Shown: in pieces, positions 25,401-40,400 of the stretch
Numbering within the stretch: position 1 is the stretch's first letter
Layout of the letters: every line of letters begins with the position of its first letter
NCBI RefSeq assembly: GCF_910592395.1
Contig: NC_088319.1
Span: 1-62,000 of the forward strand
From: Lineus longissimus
Taxonomy: Eukaryota > Nemertea > Pilidiophora > Heteronemertea > Lineidae
Direction: 5' to 3'
DNA length: 62,000 nucleotides
Translations under genes and position numbers: made by a program
Notes under the pieces: model-generated
The model's database searches: none
Told to the model about the DNA's origin: nothing
Seen by the model: the letters and a program-made list of their open reading frames with translations, nothing else

Positions 25401-28400
25401 CATGGTTGGGACACTTGACTAAAGGTGTATGTGAGTAAAAGGAAGGCAAATTGAGCACTTACGTCAGGGTTGCTTCCAGCTACAGTTGCCCAATTGGATT
25501 TGTCAACCTCTGGAGGTGTTTGCTTAACTGCCATCTTGCTAATCGGCCAAAGCTGACGATACCAGAGCTACAACAACATTGACAGAAAGTGTCCTAAATA
25601 ACACATTCAGACATATTTCATAACATAGAAATGACATGATACTAATCACCTATCTTCCATTCACAAAATTAGAACCTTCCTTTTCCTTGAACAATATGAC
25701 AATGACCACTTATCCTGATCATTGCTGTGTTGTACGGAAAGATATTCAGTGATTGGTGGTTGAGGACAAAGTCACAACCAGCACATACACGCAGGGATAA
25801 GATCACTTTAGTATCGAAGAACATGGACATCTATAGCCACTAGAGATTGAGCGGAACTAATCACCTTGACGCGCTATCTATGAGTAACACTATCATAAAC
25901 ACAACAGGCACAACAGTATAGGTACTTAATAACAAATCAGGCAAATTTCAATATATGCCTGACACAAATGTCATATGTGTGGTCATTGTAAATCAGACTT
26001 TCTCTCCCTATAGGAGCTCTCCAGATGCAGGCCCTTACAAAAAGACAGAAGCGGGACTCAAAGCTGTTAGAAGATGCTGGCAACGTTGCCACAGAGAGTA
26101 TTGAGAACATCAGGACAGTGCAGTCGCTCACACTGGAGCAGAAAAGATATGAGAGATATGAGGAGCTACTGGTCCAACCTAACAAGTAAGTGGTCGAGCG
26201 GGAGTAGATATGACCTAGCACTCACCCAAGCCCAGGGAAGGGGCACCTCCTCATTGGGAGCCATGGGGTGGGTTAGAGGGCCAACCCAAACCCAAGCCCA
26301 GGGAAGGGGCACCTCCTCACTGGGAGCCATGGGGTGGGTTAGAGGGCCAACCCAAACCAAAGCCCAGTGAAGGGGCACCTCCTCACTGGGAGCCATGGGG
26401 TGGGTTAGAGGGCCAACCCAAACCCAAGCCCAGTGAAGGGGCACCTCCTCACTGGGAGCCATGGGGTGGGTTAGAGGGCCAACCCAAACCAAAGCCCAGT
26501 GAAGGGGCACCTCCTCACTGGGAGCCATGGGGTGGGTTAGAGGGCCAACCCAAACCCAAGCCCAGTGAAGGGGCACCTCCTCACTGGGAGCCATGGGGTG
26601 GGTTAGAGGGCCAACCCAAACCAAAGCCCAGGAAAGGGGCACCTCCTCACTGGGAGCCATGGGGTGGGTTAGAGGGCCAACCCAAACCCAAGCGCAGGGA
26701 AGGGGCACCTCCTCACTGGGAGCCATGGGGTGGGTTAGAGGGCCAACCCAAACCCAAGCCCAGGGAAGGGGCACCTCCTCACTGGGAGCCATGGGGTGGG
26801 TTAGAGGGCCAACCCAAACCCAGGGAAGGGGCACCTCCTCACTGGGAGCCATGGGGTGGGTTAGAGGGCCAACCCAAACCAAAGCCCAGGGAAGGGGCAC
26901 CTCCTCACTGGGAGCCATGGGGTGGGTTAGAGGGCCAACCCAAACCCAAGCGCAGGGAAGGGGCACCTCCTCACTGGGAGCCATGGGGTGGGTTAGAGGG
27001 CCAACCCAAACCCAAGCCCAGGGAAGGGGCACCTCCTCACTGGGAGCCATGGGGTGGGTTAGAGGGCCAACCTAAACCCAAGCCCAAGGAAGGGGCACCT
27101 CCTCACTGGGAGCCATGGGGTGGGTTAGTGGGCCAACCCAAACCCAAGCCCAGGGAAGGGGCACCTCCTCACTGGGAGCCATGGGGTGGGTTAGAGGGCC
27201 AACCCAAACCCAAGCCCAGGGAAGGGGCACCTCCTCACTGGGAGCCATGGGGTGGGTTAGAGGGCCAACCCAAACCCAAGCCCAGGGAAGGGGCACCTCC
27301 TCACTGGGAGCCATGGGGTGGGTTAGAGGGCCAACCCAAACCAAAGCCCAGGGAAGGGGCACCTCCTCACTGGGAGCAATGGGGTGAGTTAGTGGGCCAA
27401 CCCAAACCCAAGCCCAGGGAAGGGGCACCTCCTCACTGGGAGCCATGGGGTGAGTTAGAGGGCCATGGGTGTATGGACAGGCTCATCATATCATTTTTTC
27501 ATTTCATTTCTTCAGGGAGGCTATAAAGCAGGCGTTCATCTATGGCTTGAGTTATGGCCTATCACAGGGAGTAATCTTCATTATGTATGGAGGTGCGTTC
27601 AAGTTTGGTTCATATTTGGTGGAGACGGGTGATATGCAACCAGATGCAGTCTACAGGTAAGAGACATTTCTATAGAATATCACGTCCACCCTGGCACTCC
27701 AACTTACTGAGAATCATGCAGACCTCGCTTCCCAACTTATAGAGCTTGCTTGCCCTTGGTTCAGGCGGGAATGAACATGGTTTGAAAGAAATATTTCACA
27801 AGCAAATGACCTTTAGTTTCAATTCTAATGGGAGCATAACACACTTTGGTTTGGTTAGTTTAAATGCCATGAACACATGCTCAGATGCATCTTGCAAAGC
27901 CAGCTCAGCAAGATGCAATTAACTGAACCAGCCTGAATAACAATTCTCAGTAAATTGGGAAGCCTGCCTGAATACACAATCTGAGCAGGCTGGCAAACTA
28001 ATTCTCCAGTGAGACTAAGGAATTTTGCAAATGTATTGTTCTCAATTCCACCAATTTGTTTAGGTTGATTTACATACTGTAAACCTGGTCAGGAGCCGTT
28101 GCAACTTTTAAGACTGTGTAGAGCGATGTTATTACATTGGGTGATATAAATAAAAGACTAGCAAATGCTTTTACTTCAATTTTGTACAGAAAGGCCTAGT
28201 GTAAATGTACATGGAGTTTTAGATAAAAGCATTTGCTAGTCTTTATTCATATCACCCATTGTGCTGGAGCTGATTTACAGTAATTGCCCTGTAACATGAT
28301 GTGCCGGCACTCTCTCAGCAGCGACATGAAGCTCTCTGTCAGCAGGGACATGCAGATTATTATCATAATCAGGGTGATACATGGGAGGCCAAAATGTCAT

Positions 28401-31400
28401 GATGTCACAGCTTGGCCCCGATATCACCTCAATTAGGTGCAGGAATCATGATAGAGGCAGCTCCTTCAGCCTGACCATACTCACTGCAACAAAACAAACA
28501 AGATAATATTTATGGTATAGCATTAGTTTAATTAAAATGGCACTATTAATTACAATTATTGCAAATTCACAATAATTACTCAGAGTTTAAGGGAGCAACA
28601 CATCGCATATGCTATAAGCAACAAGCTCAGCTGCTCAAATTAAAGGAGGAATGTTTTGGGAAAATACTGGGCCATCATTGGCGATTGTTCAAAATTTCCA
28701 GAGATCATTCATCTTCAAAAGTAAATAGCCTTGGTTCGTAGAATGAGGGTGCATCAGTAGAAATGTATGCAAGCGCTCTCATTATTAGTGATGGTGTGTT
28801 AGCACGAGGCACTCCTCCTTTACAAACGATATGGCAGGTTAACCATCTTATCGTAACAATGCGTCCCTGGGAAATCTGCACATGTATGTAAACTGTATTA
28901 TGGTCAAAAGTAACATTCCCGGTCCCACGCAATATTAATAGACTCTGTGATACAAGGGCGCCAATAGCCAACTTAAGTAGGAGTTGAACCAAGTGTATGA
29001 CTTCACTTGTGGTTAGTAGGGGTTGTAATCAACCGACATATTTCTGGAAATGAAAAGTCACATAACAGCTTCATGCAAAGAATATGTTGATTCTGCAAAG
29101 AGCACACAATAGGCCATGATCGCACAAACAATCCAGTTTTTCCCCCTCGTTTTCTGCGGCAAATCACATCACATAAAAGCATTCAATTACACATATGCAT
29201 GCTGACACTTGGCCAAAACCTTTTTCAAATCGTTTCCACTGAAACATATAGTTGCTTATTAATATATTACACCATTAGCAACAAATTATCTTCTTTCGAA
29301 GGATCCATGCTTTATATATTAAACATGTTAAATTACCCAAAAAATGTACAAACACCTCATGTTTTTTTTAATAACGTTATAACAACTGTCAAGCGGACAA
29401 GCAACTTGCATCGGTTGTAGGTCATCTTTCAAATAATCATACTGATAAATGGTGAACAGTCTCATCGGTTGTAGGTCATCTTTCAAATAATCATACTGAT
29501 AAATGGTGAACAGTCTCATCGGTTGTAGGTCATCTTTCAAATAATCATACTGATAAATGGTAAACAGTCTCATCGGTTGTAGGTCATCTTTCAAATAATC
29601 ATACTGATAAATGGTAAACAGTCTCATCGGTTGTAGGTCATCTTTCAAATAATCATACTGATAAATGGTGAACAGTCTCATCGGTTGTAGGTCATCTTTC
29701 AAATAATCATACTGATAAATGGTAAACAGTCTCATCGGTTGTAGGTCATCTTTCAAATAATCATACTGATAAATGGTAAACAGTCTCATCGGTTGTAGGT
29801 CATCTTTCAAATAATCATACTGATAAATGGTAAACAGTCTCATCGGTTGTAGGTCATCTTTCAAATAATCATACTGATAAATGGTAAACAGTCTCATCGG
29901 TTGTAGGTCATCTTTCAAATAATCATACTGATGGTAAACAGTCTCATCGGTTGTAGGTCATCTTTCAAATAATCATACTGATAAATGGTGAACAGTCTCA
30001 TCGGTTGTAGGTCATCTTTCAAATAATCATACTGATAAATGGTAAACAGTCTCATCGGTTGTAGGTCATCTTTCAAATAATCATACTGATGGTAAACAGT
30101 CTCTGCCCCAAAGTCAGCTCAGGTTGGACAGAATGAATACAGGGTCACTGGAGGGCACAATCCAAATTGGTAAATAGATTATGATGTCACTCCTGCATTA
30201 TTAACATAATTATGCTACCTGGTCATGAGCAGACTGTTTGATTCAGTCACAGGCTGATAGGTGGCACTTCTGTCATATTGGTTCATGTTACTGACAAAGG
30301 CATGATATCTGGGAAGAGAGCAGACTGTTTGATTCAGTCACAGGCTGATAGATGGCACTTCTGTCATATTGGTTCATGTTACTGACAAAGGCATGATATC
30401 TGGGAAGAGAGCAGACTGTTTGATTCAGTCACAGGCTGATAGATGGCACTTCTGTCATATCGGTTCATGTTACTGACAAAGGCATGATATCTGGGAAGAG
30501 AGCAGACTGTTTGATTCAGTCACAGGCTGATAGATGGCACTTCTGTCATATTGGTTCATGTTACTGACAAAGGCATGATATCTGGGAAGAGAGCAGACTG
30601 TTTGATTCAGTCACAGGCTGATAGATGGCACTTCTGTCATATTGGTTCATGTTACTGACAAAGGCATGATATCTGGGAAGAGAGCAGACTGTTTGATTCA
30701 GTCACAGGCTGATAGATGGCACTTCTGTCATATTGGTTCATGTTACTGACAAAGGCAAGAAGAGCTCAAGGTATTAATCATACAACACACATTTCAACAG
30801 ACGGAGGTTCACCCCAAAGTAAATCGCTGAGGTGATTAGAATATTGACATGTTTCACATCTAGTTCTACAATATTTATCAGCAGTTAGATGTGATGCATG
30901 GAGTTACATGACCAACCACAGCATGATATCACTTAGAACCACGGTGATTCCTTATCTTATCAGATGAAAAGGAAAATCACCAAAGCACAACAGGAACAAC
31001 TTACTGACAATAACAAGCACTTTTGATGGACAGATACATAAAGTTACAAAGATGAGCTTGGAACCTCCATCAAGCTTGTCAAGTCTACACGTATCTATTT
31101 CGGCAGCCCGATAGAGAGGTCGCAAAGTATTAGACACCTGCTCTTGTATGGGGTGAATTCAACGGTTATACATCACAATCAATAACTCACTGAATGATGG
31201 TCTGATTCCTCTATCAAAGTAATCAAAGTATAAACATGACTTTGATGAGTGCTCCAGAAATAAGCAACAAATTAGTTAAGAATCAAATACATGATGTGAT
31301 ACAACTGACTCAAAGGCAAGAATGTTAATTACAGCTTATCGCAAAGTACTCCTCTCGTATATGTAGGCCTACTTGTATCACAATCACCAAGTCCACGAAT

Positions 31401-34400
31401 CACCAAACAACTTGACATGACTGACAATGCATATTGACTGCATGGTCCTGTTATAAACCTCCATCACAGTTCCCCAACCACCTATAGCACACGGAGGTAG
31501 TATGGCTTTGGCAAATATGCTATGTCAGTATGATGAAAACCACACTTTTCTAGATAAGACTACGAAGTCATCACCAATTGGACTCTGGTTTTAAATACTT
31601 GTATGAAATCACCCTTTTGATAAGAAAACCTCCTCCTCAAACAACTGGTCTGATTCACTAAACCATTCATAGCGAGACCAACATGCAAATAGTGATGCAG
31701 GCGGTCTATCAATGTTCTCCACACGACATGCTTGGTAGGATTGTTTGAAAGAGTTGAATGTTATGGAAAGGCAAACTGAACTTGAATAATATTTCCCACA
31801 ACAATTGACTACAATGTATGAATATTAGATTATGAAAATCATAAAAGTTTGCTTTGATATTTTTCTATTTCATATAAGAACACACAAACGTATATTTGTA
31901 AATGATGAAATAAGGACATTTAATATTGAATGAGATCTTTCACTGATTAGCAATATAGCATCATTGATTTAGCTTGATATTGATCACAAGTGTTTAAAGT
32001 GTTTGGACTGGCCCAGATAAGCCAGCAATGGCTGTTAAAGGCTTGCTGGATGAAGTCCCAGCTAAAGTGCTCATCATTCTGTCAGAGTCGCAAAGCATCG
32101 AAAGAGACGTAAGTTGGAAGCACTTCTGATTGCCAGCTTTCATTCTACATTGTCTAGTGATCTGATGTTGAGTGAGCAAAGCAGACAGTAGGCGACACTC
32201 ACACGTTCAACAGACATGCGTCTTTTTATATAGGTACTATGTGTTCCAAAAAACTATGTTACTTATTCTTTGATCTTCCTATTCATAACACACAAGGCTC
32301 GCTCTTTTCAACTTTCAAGCCTGCAGCACAACAAGTACATCTTTTTCTTACCACCAACATGACAGTCATGTGTACTACCTTCATGAGAACCACCAACATG
32401 ACAGTCATGTGTACTACCCTCATGAGAACCACCAACATGACAGTCATGTGTACTACCCTCATGAGAACCACCAACATGACAGTCGTGTACTACCTTCATG
32501 AGAACCACCAACATGACAGTCATGTGTACTACCCTCATGAGAACCACCAACATGACAGTCATGTGTACTACCCTCATGAGAACCACCAACATGACAGTCA
32601 TGTGTACTACCCTCATGAGAACCACCAACATGACAGTCGTGTACTACCCTCATGAGAACCACCAACATGACAGTCATGTGTACTACCCTCATGAGAACCA
32701 CCAACATGACAGTCATGTGTACTACCCTCATGAGAACCACCAACATGACAGTCATGTGTACTACCCTCATGAGAACCATCTAACACATTTCCTAATTGTA
32801 CAGTTGACCAAGTTTATCTTTCTAAAGACATCTTCCTCACATTCGTTACTTTCAAAGGTGCCTTTTGTTTTTCTAAAATAAGTCCAGCATCTCAACTGGC
32901 CAGAAATTACAACTGCTGGTCTTTTTTAATGCCTTCACACATTTTCTTACCGTACCACTCTACCAAATTTGTGTCTCCAAAAACTTCACCGATTTTTTTT
33001 GAAAACAGAAGCACCTAAACTGTGCTGATGCTAAGACTGCAAGTCCTTTAAAGCCTTTGGAAACTCGTCCTCCTCTGCTGAAAGTTGCAATTTGAGTGCT
33101 AAAATGGCAATCAGATGTAATACATTCTCGTTAATCAAAACCTCTTCTAACTCATGGACCAGCTTTCCACTCTGGAAATCGTCATCGAGCGAGTTCAACT
33201 GGTTCTCCTTCGTACATATACTCCTGATAATAATCCCGTCTTCGTAAACAATATCCACAACTAGAATCCCACGTACTTGTTCGAAATATTTCACCAGCGC
33301 ATTTCTTGTGGGTGTATCCGGATCGAGAAGCAACTGATAGAATTTATTTGACTTTTCACGCAATATATCCGCCCTCATTTTGATATCGTCCAGAAGAAGG
33401 AACTCCTCGCTATTGTCATGTGACCGATCAGAATTTTCCACACCACTGTCGGACGGTGTCCCGTGAGCAGCAAGCCCTAGAGTGCGGTTCTGGTTGCGAT
33501 CAGAGCACTTTCTCTTCAGCTTCTCGGCTCCTTCCATCACAGTCTCCAATCTCTGGTGATCAGGCACCTCGTACACCAACTGAACATTCACATGATCCTT
33601 CGTCTTTCCCTTACGTTTCTTATTCCCGAAAATCCTACCAAAGCACCCACATATGCATTTTGACGGCTTTTCATCATCGATTTGTACGATGCTGTTCCCG
33701 CCGAGGTGTTGTGATGTTGTCGTTCTTAGAGATGGCGCCGGTGTCAGTTTCATATCCTCAAATAGCTTCAGATCGGCAAGACTTATCCAGTAGCTCGTGC
33801 CCGAGACCCCTCGGCGTACGGGGAACTGGTCTGGTCGCACCTCGACAGCATTCACTTGCAGAATGAGACATACCTGACCTGAATACATAAAATATCGGAA
33901 CACCTGGTTAATGTAAGAGTTTCTCTGTCAGCCCAGAGCGACACAAGATTACACCTGAAGACCAGAAGTCACCTATAACATCCTGACTTTCACTCGGTAC
34001 TTACCTACCTTATCCCCCTGAGTTAGCTTCCAGTGCGATGGAAGAGTATTCTCAGCACATTGTTCTTCGGGCCAAAAACACATTGCATATAATACAAACT
34101 GATTTGCCATTTTTGGAATAAAAATAAAATCAACTTTTGAGGATTTTTTCATTTTATTACTTATCTCTTTTGAAGATGCATTTTGGCATAAACATGGTGG
34201 AAGTGCGGAAGAGTGGAGAGAAATCCTAGCCTGGTGCATTGGATTGTTAAGGGCTCTTGGGAGAACCCACATTCATCTCTCTAAATTAGCGTGTTCGATT
34301 ACTAGCACGGCACTAGTAAGCGCCAGTGCGTCCTTTCTGGTACTGGCGCCTCATCTCGCGCCCGGCCGAAGTGAGCGACCCTGCGAGCGGGTTACTTATA

Positions 34401-37400
34401 CATAAAATGGCCGCCACAAATGACCTTTGAGAAAAGATTGCAAACGATCCTATAAATGCCGGCTTTGCAAAATATACGAAATGTGTTGATTACATCAGAC
34501 TGCACTTTCTTGGCAAAAATAGAATAGCTATTGGAAGAAATTGATATTTGGATGTGAAAAAATTGTTTAATAAGGTTAGTGAGTCGTTTTTGTAGTTAAT
34601 GCACATCCAGTAGTGTGTCTGGTGATTCTTTTTGACGCTACTTTACCCTAAAGTTACTTGGGCCTGGCGCAAGAGTGTTCAGCCTTGCCTCATACTGGGC
34701 ATGTGCCTCAGTGCGGGAGATCTGATGCATACTGAAGTGCGGCGCTAGAAATCGAACACACCAAATAACTGGCATGGGTTTCAAGGAACCAAACTCCTGG
34801 TTTTTCAAAGTTCTCTGAAAAAAACTTCACAAAGGAGATTCTCTGTTCCAGAATTTGTTTGCCAGGCTAGGCTAAAGCTCCTCGAAGAGGAAGATATGTT
34901 ACCTAAATCCTCCAAAAATGGCAAAGATGTGAATTGCACCATGAGACCAAATCTATATCATAATACTATAAGGCGGCTCAATAAAGTGCCATTTGGGGGT
35001 ATGTTTCATCTCGAAATTTTGCACGTTTGCAGGTGATATGTTATCCTGATGCAACGTTATGTTTATTTTCGGAAATTAACTTCAGCGGAGCAGTAATGAG
35101 GGATTTTTTTATCGGACACTGTCAATTCTCCTTACCACTCACGAAAGCATGCACGAAAGCCAAGTCATTGCTGTTTAGTTATACAGGGGCTTAATCAATT
35201 ACCTGCACTCCCTGTGGGATGGCTAACATTACCTGTTGAACAGCTGGCTGTAGGGGAATGATTGGAACAGCCTGCACCTGTTGACTGCTGAACTAAGGTT
35301 AATGTTATTTTCAATCCACGATTGCAGGTCACGTGATCTTCGAGATTTCGCGGGGAAAAGAATTGTAAACAAACGTATGTGTCCAGTTCAAATGTAAACA
35401 AAAATGTATTTTTGGTACTTTTGGTTGCTTGACTTGGGTTTTCCCGCAGTAAGGAGCTGGGGTCAAATTGGTGGTCTATTGTCTATGGGTGCTGTGTTAG
35501 CCAGAGCTAGCCCTTGATTATGAAGGGATTTTCAAATGAAGGTTACCATGATCTGTTTATGTGCTCACCACAGCCTTCAATACTTGATTGATGTATCTGA
35601 AGAGGCACTCTGAACTTGGCATGGCCTTATCAAGGAGCTGCTCACGGTGCTGAACTTCTAGCTTGCCTGTCGAGTAAGTGCCTTGCCCGAGACCTTGCTA
35701 CATGTAGGAGGAGCATGCATTTTAAAGTTATAGTAGTGATAGTGCAATTGGTTCGAGCTATTTGGAGGCTGACATGTGAAGGCCTATCCGGGATCTCCTT
35801 CTTCTCCGTATAAAAAGGCGCATTTGGATTGCTGACTAAGGAACGAGGCATTGCCTCATCATCTCTATCGGACCAACTGATATACTTTTATATGCACGCA
35901 TACAGCACGCCACAGCTAGGTCCGAGTTTGTGGACAAATGGTTGGTTTAATTTGTCTCTTCGATATGGCTCCTTTGATATTGCATTAGATTTTCATTGTA
36001 ATTCAATCTATTCAAGGTAAAGCCCATTTGAACGTGCGTGCACCACGGGTACAATGCTAGTACCCTATAAGATGATAAGTAGTCCGTCCTTTTTTAATTC
36101 ACAGAGGTCATACATACCTTTGTGCCTGGATCTGTTCAAGTAGCCTGTGCGAAAAGAAGAGAAGACTTTACATTTTTTCAATAACAATTTTTTTAATAAC
36201 ATTATCTTATTTTTTGTAATGAGAACAGGAGAGAAGACGTTTTGAGAAGTGATATGCTTGGTGAAATCAAAGAGAAAAGTTATGGTGTGTGGGTGTATTG
36301 AACTTAAATAGCAAGATCACTTTGTTATTGTGATGAAATGCATTCTAGTAGTTAATTTTAAAGTGTCAAGGACAAGTCCCCGATCTCTGTAATTGTGAAA
36401 GCTTTCTTCTTGATGTACGTAACTGGGGACTATATTGATAAGGGCACATTTAACAGGAGGCATTTAAATCCAGGGCAGTTTTCCTGCTTCTCCAGCACTA
36501 GTAGCAACAAGTCTTGCTTTGATAGTGACCAAATAGGCCAGGTACTTTCCTGATGAATGGAATAACACCAATCAGATGATTGCTGGCAGGGTTGCATAAC
36601 CTTTGATGAAAGCAGTACAGAGCATCTATAGATAGAAGCCTTTGAGATTCCTCAACCTTTAAGCTCATTAACAAGTTATGCTTCATCTGGTGGTGGAATT
36701 GGCATCGTGTGGATGTTCTGGTCTCACCATGATTTATACTCAGATTAGTACCATTTATTCCAATTACTATGATTAGAGTATTCTAATCCCAAATTGTTTA
36801 CAGCGATCATACAGGTGAAAGGGCACTCCAAAAAAATAACTTTTTCACCCCTCTTGAAAATGCTTGTTCCATAGATTGATCTGGTCGGCAATGTGGTCTT
36901 ATGGCCAGATGTGTTCAACTCCTAAACACCTCTTGTGGTCTTCAGCAAGACACCTCACTTGACATACTTAATCCTCTTCGCCCCTGTTTATGGAACATAA
37001 GGCCACGACCATCACACACCTCACTTTGTTTGAGCTGAATTTGCTGTGTTAAGAACCGGCCCTGTTGTTGTGGCTGATTTATAACACCACTCAGGGCAAT
37101 GACCCCAGCCAAGTGAGGCGTATGGAGAGAGTGAGAAACATAGATTCTCAGGGCAACGACCCCAGCCAAGTGAGGCGTATGGAGAGAGTGAGAAACATAG
37201 ATTCTCAGGGCAATGACCCCAGCCAAGTGAGGCGTATGGAGAGAGTGAGAAACATAGATTCTCAGGGCAACGACCCCAGCCAAGTGAGGCGTATGGAGAG
37301 AGTGAGAAACATAGATTCTCAGGGCAACGACCCCAGCCAAGTGAGGCGTATGGAGAGAGTGAGAAACATAGATTCTCAGGGCAACGACCCCAGCCAAGTG

Positions 37401-40400
37401 AGGCGTATGGAGAGAGTGAGAAACATAGATTCTCAGGGCAATGACCCCAGCCAAGTGAGGCGTATGGAGAGAGTGAGAAACATAGATTCTCAGGGCAACG
37501 ACCCCAGCCAAGTGAGGCGTATGGAGAGAGTGAGAAACATAGATTCTCAGGGCAATGACCCCAGCCAAGTGAGGCGTATGGAGAGAGTGAGAAACATAGA
37601 TTCTCAGGGCAATGACCCCAGCCAAGGGAGGCGTATGGAGAGAGTGAGAAACATAGATTCTCAGGGCAATGACCCCAGCCAAGTGAGGCGTATGGAGAGA
37701 GTGAGAAACATAGATTCTCAGGGCAACGACCCCAGCCAAGGGAGGCGTATGGAGAGAGTGAGAAACATAGATTCTCAGGGCAATGACCCCAGCCAAGTGA
37801 GGCATATGGAGAGAGTGAGAAACATAGATTCTCAGGGCAACGACCCCAGCCAAGGGAGGCATATGGAGAGAGTGAGAAACATAGATTCGTACCATGTATG
37901 TCAAAATACACACCAGTACAAAACTTTCACTTGGCAAGTTAACAAATATTTCCAGTTACAGAAGAGCACTTGATAAGTCATAACCAAACTGAAAAAATTC
38001 CTCCAACAGTAAGTAAGAACACTCCAAACAATAAGGTTAAAAACACAATGAAGGTCAGTATTGTCGATAGATAATCAAGGACCCTTAGGAATGACTGTTT
38101 GTGGAATTGGCAGTCATTTTTGAATCATGATATCTAATATCCCAGAGTGCAACAATGGAAGATTTTGACCAGCATCATTTATCAGTAGATAGTGTTTGCA
38201 TACTCTGGTGAATGCACAACACAACCCTGGACAATACAATAACCAAGTACTCCGACTAGAACCAAGTACTCCGACTAGAGTCTTGTCTTAATCAATCAAA
38301 GGGAACAAGAGGTCTGCGCTTGCATTGTAAGGGTGCATATACGTAGACTGTTCACCAGTGCAGTAGTTTGTGACCCTGTACCACATCGCACACAGTCTCG
38401 GCACACGCTGGCTTCCAAGTTGGTTTATATTTGGTAGCCAGCAATAAATTGCAACAATAACCATTACTCTGACAAGATCTCCAAGAATGCTGCTGGTACA
38501 ATGCTACGTGCATACAACACCAATTTGCCAGCCTGGGCGCTAATGTTTTTGTCAACACTTCATACATAATAAACTAGGTTTACACTCTCGGACTAGTCAC
38601 TTCATTAGGGCGTCCATAAGGCCCAACTTCTTATCAACTTCCAATAAGACTGCACAAACAATCCATTGTAGCACGGTAAGCTATGATTTCTAACGAATTA
38701 TATTATTCATAATATTTTGGTATTCTTTTAGTGGATCAAAGAATAGTGTTTCAATGAAACATGTGTCATTTTCTCCACTAGTTTTGAGACCTGACATTAG
38801 TATGAAGTTCAGCACTGGTTTTTTCTCTGCATCAGAAATGTGGCTCGCGTAGGTTCCTTATTGGCAACATTCCTTAAAACAGGGATCATTCCAAACCTGT
38901 ATTCTACTTATTAATGTTACTAGTGGAAAAGTCATGTAAGTCACCAACATAGGAGTCTAGGACTTCACACATTTTTACCGGATTGTCATTCAAGCATATA
39001 ATAAGGTCTTAGTTCAGTTAGAATAGCTAATTTCATTTCTCTGTGAGCAGAGTGATAAAGGGCTTTTATGGCAACCTGAAATATTAATCTTTTATTTTGG
39101 TCTGTGTTGTAAAGGCCCATAATGTACATGTATGAACTGCATACATCCTTCAATGGTGTGCGCTATTTTCTCCAGCTGCTAGTGTTTTCTAAGCCACTAC
39201 AGTTGGGCATGAAGTGTAGAGTTTTGCCAGGGTAGAAGATGTTATACCAAGTGTCAGTTGAGGTGTATGGACTACAAGCCTGACACCCAAACCCAAGACC
39301 ATGCCCCCTGTTGGCCAAGCTGATCCCACTCTTACCTAAAGAATTCCATCTGCGTGGCTGAATGCGTATGCCGACATCGAGAAGGTTCGCCAACTGCAGA
39401 TGACCCGTTTGTCTTAATGCGTTGATGAACAATTCATGATGACTCGTGCCACTACTCTCCTGCCGCTTACTGTCCAGGAACTTGAGCAGCGCGTGATTCA
39501 CCTCCGCTCCCTCATGACCATTTTTAATGTCATTGGCGATGTCAGGCTCCAAGGCGCCATTTTGTACGAGATAGTCGAAGAGAGGTTCGGAGTCGAGGTT
39601 GTCTATGAGTTCACATCGGTGGTTCAGCAGTTCTTCATACATTGTGGGTGGACATCACATCACAGCCTGCAAAGATTGGAATGAGACCCTGTCAATAAAG
39701 TACATACCACCAAGGGTGGGGGTGGGGGGGGGGGGGGGGGTGGTGCCAGAGCATTATGAGGTAAGGACAGGGAGAGGAAGTCCTTACCAAATCAAATGCG
39801 AGCAATCACTAAGCACTATTTCTACATCGAGCACCTTTGCATGAGTGTAGTCTAAGTCGCCATCTTGCGGTGAAGTGTCTGCCATATACTTGCTAATTGG
39901 ATTCCAATATATTAGTGACAAGACAAAACTACATGTAAGTCAAGTAGAGTACTGGTCACAATACCTCAACAGACCCATGCAGCCCACAAGACTATCCATG
40001 CTTTGCACATGGAATGGCCTGGTTTGTAGGGTTTATGGTGACTGATTGATGTACAGCCAACCTTTTGAAAACTCTACAAAGCCAAAGGAAATCTTGCTCA
40101 TACAAAAGCTTCATGAATCTAAGACTTCACAAACAGGAAAAGTTTCCCCGGTCAGATCAGATCACGCAATGACAATGAGATAGATCAACAATGGACAATG
40201 AGTTATAAGGCCATGAGTCGACAATCACCAATTCATTGAGATGCAATGGCATACAGAACTTACTGCATGTACTGTGACATGGAAAACATCCACAACATGG
40301 AATCTCTACCGAAACAATATCTGAACATGTCTTCATTTCAACCACATTCCTACATGTACCAGTATTTTAAAAGCACACCATGTCAACACGATTCAAATTG

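Noticed and set aside
26150-26260. Exon 21 edge as the seed of the 66-bp array
   Set aside because: Only a weak GGYCCAACCYAA similarity; not enough to add it to the exon-edge set.
26166-27446. Open frames of 160-294 codons in ABCB intron 21
   Set aside because: 66-bp minisatellite; open in multiple frames and both strands, lying between two firm exons.
29328-29918. 196-codon minus-strand repeat protein
   Set aside because: 54-bp minisatellite with no start context, signal or family motif.
36942-37973. Three overlapping frames of about 300 codons
   Set aside because: 57-bp minisatellite; simultaneous openness in sense and antisense marks it as an artefact.
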